Below, one piece after another: positions 22,644 to 29,896 of a stretch of 29,896 nt of DNA. The notes under the pieces were generated by a model. It did no database searches. It had not been told where the DNA came from and worked only from the letters and a program-made list of their open reading frames with translations. How positions within the stretch are numbered: position 1 is the stretch's first letter; each line of letters starts with the position of its first letter. The stretch comes from DASVVT01 sp036386415. GTDB taxonomy: Bacteria > Acidobacteriota > Blastocatellia > Pyrinomonadales > Pyrinomonadaceae. The stretch spans positions 1 to 29,896 of the forward strand of contig DASVVT010000059.1 in NCBI GenBank assembly GCA_036386415.1, given 5' to 3'. The position numbers and the translations under genes are program-made.

Positions 22644-24848
22644 ATGAAGCATCAACACCTGCTCGCCTTCGCCCTCGTGCTCCTGCTCTGTGCCGCAGCA
22701 TCCGGACAGCAGGCGTCGCAGCCTCAGCCTTCGCCCACTCAGTCGGCGACGGCGGACGATGTGGTGCGCATCACGACCAACCTGGTGCAGGTAGACGCGC
22801 TCGTGCTGGATAAGAAGGGCAGGCAGGTGACAGACCTGCGCCCGGAAGACTTCGAGGTCTTTGAAGATGGCAGGCGGCAGAAGATCACAAACTTTTCGTA
22901 CATTGAGCTGAATACGGCCCAGCCGCCGCAGCCCTCAACACGGCCTTCGCCCGCAGAAAAAGGAGCGCCCCTTGCGCCTCCCGTGCGCCTGCGCCCGGAA
23001 CAGGTGCGCCGCACCATCGCGCTCGTCGTAGACGATTACGGGCTCTCGTTTGAAAGCGCATACATGGTGCGCCGCGCCCTGAAGAAGTTTGTGGACGAGC
23101 AGATGCAGCCGGGCGATCTGGTGGCTATTCTTCGCACGACCGCAGGCATCGGCGCTTTGCAGCAGTTCACCTCCGATAAACGCCAGCTTTACGCGGCCAT
23201 GGAACGCGTGCGCGGCTCTCTGGTCGGGCTCGGCGGTGGAGGCGCGTTCGCGCCGCTCCGCTCTATGGACGCGGAGGGAGGGCCTCCGGGGCGCGATCTG
23301 GACAGGCCCAGCCCGGAAGACGAGATCAACGAGTTTCGCGAAGAGCTTTTCGCCATCGGCACGCTCGGCGCGCTTAACTATGTCGTGCGCGGGTTGAAGG
23401 ATTTACCGGGACGCAAGGCGGTCGTGCTGCTCTCCGAAGGTCTCCCGATCTTCGATAGCCGTGGGCGCAGCGACCGCATCCTCGAATCTTTGCGCCGTCT
23501 GGTTGATCTCTCCAATCGTGCGGCGGTCGTCATCTACACGATGGATGCACGCGGCCTGCAACCGTTTGGCCTGACCGCAGCGGACGACACTTCCCGCTTC
23601 TCAATCGATCAGCTTGAGCGTGTCTTGAGCGACCGCCGCCGCTCCTATTTCGAATCGCAGAACGGGCTTAATTACCTGGCTCAGCAGACCGGCGGCATGT
23701 TCATCCACGACACGAACGATTTGAGCGGAGGCTTCCGGCGCATCCTTGAAGATCAAAAAGGCTACTACCTGATCGGCTATCGTCCAGACGAATCCACTTT
23801 TGAGCCGGGCAAAGGAGGCCGACGCTTTCATAAAATTTCGGTGAAGGTGAACCGCCCCGGCCTGCGCGTTCGCTCGCGCACAGGCTTCTACGGGATCACG
23901 GACGAGCAGGCCATCCCGGCACGTAAAACTCGCGAAGAGCAGTTGGCGGGCGCGCTCGTGTCGCCTTTCAGCTCCGGCGACATACACGTGCGGCTGACAT
24001 CCTTGTTCGGCAACGATCCGCGCACGAACAGCTCCTTCATGCGCTCAATGATGTATATAGACACGCACGACCTTGCGTTCACAATGCAATCGGACGGCTC
24101 GCACAAGGCCACCCTGGACGTGGCTGCGATCACCTTCGGTGACAAAGGGCTCGCCGTCGATCAGGTTGCCCGCACCTACGAGTTGCGCTTGAAGGAGGAA
24201 GATTACCGGCGAATCATCAAACATGGATTGATCTATACGCTCAACGTTCCGGTGAAGAAGGCCGGAGCTTACCAGTTGCGCGTGGCGGTGCGCGACGCCG
24301 CGACCGAGCGCGTCGGCTCGGCGGGACAGTTCGTAGAAGTCCCCAACCTCGCTAAAAATCGTCTCGCGCTCTCCGGCCTCATCCTGGGCGGGATGAACCC
24401 GGCGGCAGCGCAGAAGACATCTGCCAGTGAAACCGCTGCCGAATCAAGAGCGCCGGTTGCGCCTGAGAGCGCGAACGCGTCAACGGGCGCGGCTGAGATG
24501 TATGACGCGCAGGCAGGCCCTGCTGTGCGACGCCTGACGCACGGCATGCTCCTCGATTTCGGCTACGTGATCTATAACGCGCAGCTTGATCGCGCCACAA
24601 GCCGCCCGCAGCTCACCACACAGGTGCGCCTCTTCCGTGACGGCCAGCCGGTGTTTACGGGGAAAGAGCTGCCCTTCAACGCCGACAGGCAGACAGATTT
24701 AAAGCGGCTCGTCGCGGGCGGGCGTTTAAGTCTCGGCACGAATCTCCCGCCCGGCGAATACGTCCTGCAAGTGATCGTCAGGGATGCGCTCGCCAAAGAG
24801 AAATATCGCACCGCCTCGCAATGGATAGATTTTGAGATCGTTAAATGA
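22644..24848 (+). CDS. VWFA-related secreted protein (acidobacterial family)
   Basis: This 734-residue exported protein has a Sec signal peptide (MKHQHLLAFALVLLLCAAASGQ), then the characteristic RITTNLVQVDALVLDKKGRQVTDLRPEDFEVFEDGRRQKITNF block that precedes the VWA-like domain in this family. The VWA-like domain starts RRTIALVVDDYGLSFES and includes GRKAVVLLSEGLPIF. The C-terminal half is beta-rich and ends with a repeated Ig-like segment. Function is unknown; such proteins are abundant in Acidobacteriota. AGGAGG at 22632-22637 gives a strong ribosome-binding site. This family is the best taxonomic pointer in the window. Confidence 0.9.
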   Translation: MKHQHLLAFALVLLLCAAASGQQASQPQPSPTQSATADDVVRITTNLVQVDALVLDKKGRQVTDLRPEDFEVFEDGRRQKITNFSYIELNTAQPPQPSTRPSPAEKGAPLAPPVRLRPEQVRRTIALVVDDYGLSFESAYMVRRALKKFVDEQMQPGDLVAILRTTAGIGALQQFTSDKRQLYAAMERVRGSLVGLGGGGAFAPLRSMDAEGGPPGRDLDRPSPEDEINEFREELFAIGTLGALNYVVRGLKDLPGRKAVVLLSEGLPIFDSRGRSDRILESLRRLVDLSNRAAVVIYTMDARGLQPFGLTAADDTSRFSIDQLERVLSDRRRSYFESQNGLNYLAQQTGGMFIHDTNDLSGGFRRILEDQKGYYLIGYRPDESTFEPGKGGRRFHKISVKVNRPGLRVRSRTGFYGITDEQAIPARKTREEQLAGALVSPFSSGDIHVRLTSLFGNDPRTNSSFMRSMMYIDTHDLAFTMQSDGSHKATLDVAAITFGDKGLAVDQVARTYELRLKEEDYRRIIKHGLIYTLNVPVKKAGAYQLRVAVRDAATERVGSAGQFVEVPNLAKNRLALSGLILGGMNPAAAQKTSASETAAESRAPVAPESANASTGAAEMYDAQAGPAVRRLTHGMLLDFGYVIYNAQLDRATSRPQLTTQVRLFRDGQPVFTGKELPFNADRQTDLKRLVAGGRLSLGTNLPPGEYVLQVIVRDALAKEKYRTASQWIDFEIVK

Positions 24849-24858
24849 GACAGTGATG

Positions 24859-24917
24859 AGTGACAAGATAAATTTTCTTGCTCTTATCTCCTCACTCGCC
24901 GCTTCTCGCTTGTCACT
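24859..24917. repeat. Short hairpin AGTGACAAG / CTTGTCACT before selB
   Basis: AGTGACAAG (24859-24867) is perfectly complementary to CTTGTCACT (24909-24917), with GATAA...TTATC pairing inside. The right arm ends six bases before the selB ATG, leaving no visible ribosome-binding site. The left arm follows the stop of the upstream gene by about ten bases. Confidence 0.8.
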
Positions 24918-24923
24918 ACTTTT

Positions 24924-26837
24924 ATGCGTTCCATCATCGTCGGCACTGCCGGACACATAGATCACGGGAAGACTTCGCTGGTGCGCGCTCTGACGGGCAT
25001 CGACGCTGATCGTCTGCCGGAGGAGAAGCGGCGCGGGATCACGATTGATCTGGGATTCGCGGAGCTAACCCTGGGCGATGTCCGCATCGGCTTCGTAGAC
25101 GTGCCCGGCCACGAGCGCTTCGTCAAGAACATGCTGGCGGGCGCGCACGGGATTGATCTGGTCGCGCTCGTCATCGCCGCAGACGAAGGCGTCATGCCGC
25201 AGACGCGCGAGCACTTCGACATCTGCCGCCTGCTTGAGGTCAAGTCCGGCCTCGTCATCATCACCAAGACGGATGCGGTTGACGAAGAGTTGCTTGAGCT
25301 GGTGCGCGCCGAGGCGCAAGAGCTGGTCGCGGGCTCGTTTCTTGAAGACGCGCCGGTTGTATCGGTGAGCGCGCGCACAGGTGCTGGACTGGACGAGTTG
25401 AGAGAGACGCTGCGACGCGTCGCACTGAACGCGCCCGCGCGCCTCTCCGAGACGATTGCGAGGCTGCCGGTTGATCGCGCCTTTACGATGCGCGGCTTCG
25501 GCGCAGTCGTGACGGGCACGCTCGTCGCAGGCGAGCTCGCTTTGGGAGATGAGATGGAGCTGCTGCCTGCACTTTTGCGTGCGCGCGTGCGCGGTCTTCA
25601 GGTGCACGGACAGACGGTCGAGCGAGCCTTTGCGGGTCAGCGCGTGGCCGTCAACCTGGGGGGCGTCGAAGCGTCTCTGATCGAGCGCGGGATGGTGCTT
25701 GCGCCCGCCGGGCGGCTTGTCCCGACGCAGATCATGGACGTGCGCCTCGAAGTGCTCAAAAGCGCGCCGCGTCCGCTTCGTTCGCGCTCGCGCCTGAGAG
25801 TTCATCTCGGCGCGGCGGAGGTGTTGGCGCGCGTGCGCGTCCTGGAAGATGGGGGCGAGATCGCGCCGGGTGAGAGCGGCTTCGCACAGCTTCGGCTGGA
25901 AGCGGGTGTCGCGGCGCTCCCCTCCGAGCGCTTCATTATTCGCTCCTATTCACCTTCGCGCACGATTGCCGGAGGGCGCGTGCTCGACCCGCTGGCGAGG
26001 AAACATCGCGGGCGCGAGATTCCACAGGCGCGCGCCCGCCTGGAAGCCCTGAAAGACGCAGACAGCACGTCGCAGCTCGCCCTCTTCGTCGAAACATCGG
26101 AAGGCCATGGCATGCGGCGCGCGCAACTGGCGGCGCGAACGGGGTGGCGCGATGAGGTGTTGGAAGATGCCGCGCGCGAGGCCATTCGGCGCGGCGCGGT
26201 CTTTGACGCGGAGGGCGTGTACGTTGGGCGCGCAAGCTTCGAGCTACTCTCGAAGGCGGCGCTCGAAGCGGTCTCTGCGCATCACAGGCGCGAGCCGCTG
26301 GCGCGTGGTCTCCTGCGCGAGACCTTACGCGAGCGACTTTTCTCGCACGCCGCGCCGGAGGTCTTCCGCGCCGTCATCGCGCACCTCGAAAGAGAGGGCG
26401 CGCTCGTCTCCGAAAAAGAGTTCGTGCGCGCGCGCGAGCACAGTCTCTCGCTTTCGCCCGCCGATGCCGCTTTGCGCGACCGTCTGGAACAGACCTACAG
26501 AGAAGCCGCGCTCGAAGCCCCTACCTTTGACGAAGCGCTCGAGCGCGCCAATGTCGCAGGCCAGCGCGAGCACGGGCGTAAGATTCTGCAACTGCTGATC
26601 GAAACGGGCATCCTGGTGCGCGTCAGCGGCGATCTCTTCTTTCACCGCGAAGCGCTCGATTGCCTGAAGAGCAAGCTGCGCTCGTACGCCGCCGAGCACG
26701 AGCCGGAGCGAATGATTGATGTCCCGGCGTTCAAAGACCTGGCGGGCGTCTCGCGCAAGTACGCCATCCCGCTTCTGGAATATTTCGACCGCGAGCGCGT
26801 CACGCGCCGCGCCGCAGACCGCAGGATAATTTTGTAA
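24924..26837 (+). CDS. selB: Selenocysteine-specific translation elongation factor
   Basis: This 637-residue GTPase delivers Sec-tRNA to UGA codons with a SECIS hairpin. GTPase motifs are GTAGHIDHGKTSLVRALTG (G1), RGITIDLGFA (G2), DVPGHERFVKNM (G3), ITKTDAVD (G4, SelB form of NKxD) and SVSARTGAGLDEL (G5). Domains II-III follow, then a winged-helix C-terminal region ending with FKDLAGVSRKYAIPLLEYFDRERVTRR, which is typical SelB. Its length is normal. selA, selC and selD are not in the window. The start sits directly after a hairpin without a clear ribosome-binding site. Confidence 0.95.
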   Translation: MRSIIVGTAGHIDHGKTSLVRALTGIDADRLPEEKRRGITIDLGFAELTLGDVRIGFVDVPGHERFVKNMLAGAHGIDLVALVIAADEGVMPQTREHFDICRLLEVKSGLVIITKTDAVDEELLELVRAEAQELVAGSFLEDAPVVSVSARTGAGLDELRETLRRVALNAPARLSETIARLPVDRAFTMRGFGAVVTGTLVAGELALGDEMELLPALLRARVRGLQVHGQTVERAFAGQRVAVNLGGVEASLIERGMVLAPAGRLVPTQIMDVRLEVLKSAPRPLRSRSRLRVHLGAAEVLARVRVLEDGGEIAPGESGFAQLRLEAGVAALPSERFIIRSYSPSRTIAGGRVLDPLARKHRGREIPQARARLEALKDADSTSQLALFVETSEGHGMRRAQLAARTGWRDEVLEDAAREAIRRGAVFDAEGVYVGRASFELLSKAALEAVSAHHRREPLARGLLRETLRERLFSHAAPEVFRAVIAHLEREGALVSEKEFVRAREHSLSLSPADAALRDRLEQTYREAALEAPTFDEALERANVAGQREHGRKILQLLIETGILVRVSGDLFFHREALDCLKSKLRSYAAEHEPERMIDVPAFKDLAGVSRKYAIPLLEYFDRERVTRRAADRRIIL

Positions 26838-26841
26838 AGCG

Positions 26842-26954
26842 TTTGTCCGTTGTCAGCGGTCGGTAATCAGTTGTTTGTCTAGCGACCCTTGAGTCTTTAA
26901 GATTCAAGTACCGGTAGCGAAACAACTGACAACGGACTACTGACAACGGACAAA
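26842..26954. repeat. Long hairpin, CCGTTGTCAG family, after selB
   Basis: TTTGTCCGTTGTCAG (26842-26856) is perfectly complementary to CTGACAACGGACAAA (26940-26954). Repeated GTTGTC/GACAAC words fill the arms. It starts five bases after the selB stop. The remaining 180 bases up to 27137 hold no gene that I can see, only a weaker GAAACC...GGTTTC pairing. Confidence 0.9.
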
Positions 26955-27137
26955 TCTTGACTTTTGCCTTCCATTTTGTCTTTTTTGGCGGTAACATTGC
27001 GTGCATAATGATTAGAAACCGTCTCCTGGTATCCGGAAGAGGTTTCCCGACCGTTTTCTTCTGAACTAAAATTATAGGCGTTACTGGCTTTTTCCATAAC
27101 CATCATAGTTTTTAAACGAGAGGGCGGAGGTTCCGAC

Positions 27138-27374
27138 ATGAAGAGCTTGCTAGATATTCTGACTTGGGTTGTAGGACTGGCTGCGACCGTGTTTGCGATC
27201 TACGAGTACTACCTGTTTGCGACCTTTAAGACTCCACAGGGGGTCACGGACATGCAGGGCGGGACGAACCACCTGTGGCTGGCGATTGCGGCCACGGTCG
27301 TAGCATTCGCCTGTGCGCTGATCTTCTTCGTCCGTCGCGTCAACAAGGAAGAGGAGATTCACATCACACAGTAA
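27138..27374 (+). CDS. Small two-helix membrane protein of unknown function
   Basis: This 78-residue protein has two hydrophobic segments (LLDILTWVVGLAATVFAIYEYYLF and LWLAIAATVVAFACALIFFV) and a basic-then-acidic tail (RRVNKEEEIHITQ). A GGAGG lies eight bases before the ATG. I do not recognise the family. It is followed by a second small membrane protein (27631-27981) that has a comparable layout, so the two may belong together. Confidence 0.75.
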   Translation: MKSLLDILTWVVGLAATVFAIYEYYLFATFKTPQGVTDMQGGTNHLWLAIAATVVAFACALIFFVRRVNKEEEIHITQ

Positions 27375-27509
27375 GGCTGGGTCGCGAGCGTCGCCACATA
27401 CGCGGCGTGCTCTCGCGCGCTCTCATGTTAAGCTGGCGGCCAAAGGGGATCGGCTTCACGGGGAGCGTCGCTGCCGGGCCGCTCGCTTACCGGCGAGTGA
27501 GCGCTTGAT

Positions 27510-27562
27510 GCCGTTTGCGCAAGGCTCCCGCAGCTCGCGACTGCCGCCCTTGCGCAAACGGC
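27510..27562 (+). terminator. Perfect 15-bp inverted repeat, possible terminator
   Basis: GCCGTTTGCGCAAGG (27510-27524) is perfectly complementary to CCTTGCGCAAACGGC (27548-27562), with a 23-base loop. GCTTTTGT follows on the plus strand, a weak T-tract. It could end transcription of the 27138 gene, or be another intergenic hairpin of the kind seen elsewhere. Confidence 0.55.
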
Positions 27563-27630
27563 GCTTTTGTAGTGCATTCGACGCTCTCTACGATTCACAT
27601 CTTTTTATCCGATCAGGAGAAACCATTTCA

Positions 27631-27981
27631 ATGCTTGCCGCTCTACTCTTCATGCTCGCGCAGACGGAAACACGCTTCAACGAGCCGAGCTATTTCACGC
27701 CGGTCATCCTGGGTACATTAGTCGCCGGCGCGGTCTTGTGGCTGGTCGCCGCCGTGCTCGGTTTTGCACGCGCGCGCGCCTTCGGCCCGTCGGCCCGCTG
27801 GTTCTCGATTGCCGCCGTTCTGCTCCTGTTGTTCCACATACAATTTCTGTTGCTGGCCTTCGGCTTGATTACGAGCAACATGGATCTGGTCTGGGGGCTC
27901 CTCTCCTTCTTTAATATCTTCATCGTGCTGGCGGCCATCTGCGCCATTCTCGGTTTCGTGCGGCTGACAGACCCGCGCTAG
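27631..27981 (+). CDS. Small membrane protein of unknown function
   Basis: This 116-residue protein has three or four hydrophobic segments: MLAALLFMLA, FTPVILGTLVAGAVLWLVAAVLGFA, FSIAAVLLLLFHIQFLLLAFGLI and LLSFFNIFIVLAAICAILGFV. The ATG at 27631 follows AGGAGA at suitable spacing; an in-frame upstream start (27505) would pass through the 27510-27562 hairpin and adds a non-membrane stretch. No family recognised. Confidence 0.7.
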   Translation: MLAALLFMLAQTETRFNEPSYFTPVILGTLVAGAVLWLVAAVLGFARARAFGPSARWFSIAAVLLLLFHIQFLLLAFGLITSNMDLVWGLLSFFNIFIVLAAICAILGFVRLTDPR

Positions 27982-28029
27982 CCAAACCCGCCCGCAATCC
28001 GTTATTCTTACCTTGTGAACTCTTTATAC

Positions 28030-29835
28030 ATGGGCAAGAAGACGATTTTCATTGCCGCGCTCATATTTCTTGGGGGCGCGGCGATTTTCTTTGCGGCGCA
28101 GTCCGAGCGGGGCGCACGCGGCGGCAGCGCGCGGCGCGGATTCGTCTCGACGAGCGGAGCGCGCTTCCGTGTTGACGGCCAATCCTTCCGCTTCGTCGGC
28201 GCAAACGTCGCCGTCATGTACCGCGACGAAGATCGCGCGCGCATGCCTGAGACGCTTCGCCTCGCGGCAGAAAACGGCGTCAGCGTGATTCGCGTCTGGG
28301 CTTTCGGCGAGGGCGGCGAAGACTCAGCGGTCAAATCCGTCGGCCGTGATCGCGACGACTGGCCGCGCCAGCACCCTTTTCGTTTTGCCCCAAACCAGTG
28401 GAACGAAGAATCCTTCGTCCACCTGGATCGGGTGCTGGCGGAAGCCGCGCGCAACAATCTGCGCGTGCAGCTCTGCCTGACCAACTGGTGGCGCGACACG
28501 GGCGGCGTCACACAGTATCTCTACTGGGCCGGAATCAAAGATGCCGCCGACTCCAACTCCCCCTACGGCATCAACGTCGAGCGCGCCTTGCAGTTCTACA
28601 CCAACGCCGAGACGCGCCGCCTCTATCGCGAGCACGTCGAAAGAGTGGTCACGCGCCGCAACACCGTGACGGGCATGCTGTATCGCGATGATCCGACCAT
28701 CATGGGCTACGAATTGATGAACGAGGCGCAGGCGCCGACTTCGCGCTGGGGCGAGCGCCGCGCCTGGGTCGCAGAGATGAGCGCCTATCTCAAATCCCTC
28801 GATCCAGACCATCTGGTCGCGCCCGGCACGTGGGGCTATCGCAACTCACAGGAAAGGCGCGAGTGGCTCGAAGAGCACAGCCTTCCCTCAATCGATTACT
28901 GCGACGTTCACAACTACCCGCGCGACGATCTGGACAGCTTCGTTGATTCTCCGCAGGCGCTCGGTGAATTCATAGACAATCGCGCCGCCGCCGCACTGTC
29001 TATCGACAAGCCGCTCGTCCTGGGCGAGTTCGGCATGTCGCCGGACGGATACAAAGAGGTCTCGCAGGCCGAGTGGTATCGCGCCTATTTCGAGCACGCT
29101 TTGCGCGCTCGCGTCGGCGGTGCGATGTTCTGGATTTGGACTCCAGACTCGAAGCGCGGCTACGGCGTCACCACAACGAGCCCGCGCGATGAAGCCTTGC
29201 GCGCGGAGATTCGCCGCGCCGCCGCAGCCTTCGCCTCGCTTCAGGATGAAAAGCCGCCCCGCGATCTACTCTCCGCACATCATCATTTAGTCCCGCGCCA
29301 GTTTGCCTTCACGCGCCCGTCGGACGATCCAATGATCCGCCCCGTCACAGTGGCGCGAGAGGATGGGACGCTGCTCTATCGCTTCACACCGGAGATGGCT
29401 GAGAGCGCGCGCTTTGAAAAGTTGGGTGGCGGCGAAGGATATATCTGGGGCGCTGGCGTGGGCTCCGTCGAGTACATTGTGCCTGCGCGCGAAAAGTATA
29501 GACGCGTCGGAAGCCTGGTCGTACGCGCGCACATTCAACCCGTGCCGCCGCACGACGCGCCCCCGTCTGGAATAGCCACGCGCGTCACACTTTTCGTGGG
29601 CGGCACGGACTGCGGCTCGCGCCTGATTCCCGTCGAAGCCAAAGGGCAGCCGCTCATTCAGGAGTGGCGCATTGATTCCTGGATGGTGCGTCTACGCGCT
29701 GCCAGAGGACAGTCGCTCCCCATTCGCTTTGCCGTCACAGCAGATGCAGACCGTCCTTTCGGCGTGAACATCTCGAACTGGCCTGAAGGCTACGACGCGC
29801 GCGAGGCCAAGCCGGTTGAAGTTGAAGTAAGATAA
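28030..29835 (+). CDS. Glycoside hydrolase family 5-like protein, endo-mannanase type
   Basis: This 601-residue protein has an N-terminal membrane anchor or uncleaved signal (TIFIAALIFLGGAAIFFAA) and a TIM-barrel glycosidase domain. The catalytic acid is Glu232 (MGYELMNEAQ) and the nucleophile Glu333 (LVLGEFGMS). The RFVGANV and GVSVIRVWAF openings and the HNYPRD segment match the GH5 mannan endo-1,4-beta-mannosidase group. A C-terminal beta-rich domain of about 190 residues follows. An alternative GTG start at 28015 would add five residues. It probably acts on extracellular mannan-type polysaccharide; substrate is not proven. Confidence 0.88.
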   Translation: MGKKTIFIAALIFLGGAAIFFAAQSERGARGGSARRGFVSTSGARFRVDGQSFRFVGANVAVMYRDEDRARMPETLRLAAENGVSVIRVWAFGEGGEDSAVKSVGRDRDDWPRQHPFRFAPNQWNEESFVHLDRVLAEAARNNLRVQLCLTNWWRDTGGVTQYLYWAGIKDAADSNSPYGINVERALQFYTNAETRRLYREHVERVVTRRNTVTGMLYRDDPTIMGYELMNEAQAPTSRWGERRAWVAEMSAYLKSLDPDHLVAPGTWGYRNSQERREWLEEHSLPSIDYCDVHNYPRDDLDSFVDSPQALGEFIDNRAAAALSIDKPLVLGEFGMSPDGYKEVSQAEWYRAYFEHALRARVGGAMFWIWTPDSKRGYGVTTTSPRDEALRAEIRRAAAAFASLQDEKPPRDLLSAHHHLVPRQFAFTRPSDDPMIRPVTVAREDGTLLYRFTPEMAESARFEKLGGGEGYIWGAGVGSVEYIVPAREKYRRVGSLVVRAHIQPVPPHDAPPSGIATRVTLFVGGTDCGSRLIPVEAKGQPLIQEWRIDSWMVRLRAARGQSLPIRFAVTADADRPFGVNISNWPEGYDAREAKPVEVEVR

Positions 29836-29859
29836 CAAACGCCTCACGCAAAGACGCCA

Positions 29860-29896
29860 AGGCGCTAAGAGGAACGAGTTTGTCTTCTTAGCGCCT
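29860..29896. repeat. Truncated hairpin at window end
   Basis: AGGCGCTAAGA (29860-29870) is complementary to TCTTAGCGCCT (29886-29896). Words of the CGCAAAGACGCCAAGG type start right after the GH5 stop, so the right arm probably continues beyond the window. Confidence 0.75.

Noticed and set aside
26838..27137. tRNA-Sec gene downstream of selB
   Set aside because: The space is occupied by a GTTGTC-word hairpin and AT-rich sequence; no cloverleaf or TCA anticodon arm could be drawn.

Overview
The window looks like chromosomal DNA of a GC-rich Acidobacteriota-type bacterium, possibly Blastocatellia. The main pointers are the acidobacterial VWFA-related secreted protein (22644-24848), a bacillithiol gene (bshA), a SelB factor, and intergenic spaces packed with long imperfect hairpins. 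The placement is by gene content and style only; no rRNA or tRNA marker is present.

Region 1 (about 1-9403, minus strand) is a purine-catabolic operon. In transcription order it holds xdhA (molybdopterin subunit), xdhC (2Fe-2S subunit), a foreign two-gene island, xdhB (FAD subunit), allB (allantoinase), alc (allantoicase) and uraD (OHCU decarboxylase). It covers xanthine to urate and OHCU to ureidoglycolate plus urea. Uricase and HIU hydrolase are not in the window.

The most unusual object is the island at about 4520-6482. It is visibly AT-richer than its surroundings and carries an SMC/OLD-like AAA ATPase overlapping by ATGA with a DUF4276-like (TOPRIM-like) protein. It is bracketed by a 166-bp direct repeat (4354-4519 and 6483-6648, 3 mismatches) that duplicates the 3' end of xdhC. 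The insertion therefore split the operon while rebuilding a full-length xdhC. No recombinase is visible. This resembles a very small integrative element carrying a candidate defence pair.

Region 2 (9608-12326) holds a nickel/cobalt transporter, a 600-bp gene-free stretch with operator-like repeats, a small membrane protein, and a RibD/DHFR-like gene that has the marks of an integron gene cassette: a GTTGGGC core before the start and a foldable attC-like site overlapping its stop.

Region 3 (12327-16347, minus strand) is a xylFGH-type sugar ABC importer. Region 4 (16641-18998, plus strand) has a VOC-family remnant, a flavin reductase, a MOSC protein, a small zinc-ribbon protein and a membrane-anchored thioredoxin-like protein.

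Region 5 (19012-29896) starts with a candidate small RNA (promoter, C-rich loop, terminator). It continues with bshA, an endonuclease III-like glycosylase, a YacP-like NYN nuclease, an FKBP isomerase (convergent), the VWFA-related protein, selB, two small membrane proteins and a GH5 endo-mannanase-like protein.

Across the whole window nearly every intergenic space is occupied by a long inverted repeat built from short degenerate words. The arms often end within a few bases of stop or start codons, and two of these spaces have a mirror-ordered 'palindrome of palindromes' layout.
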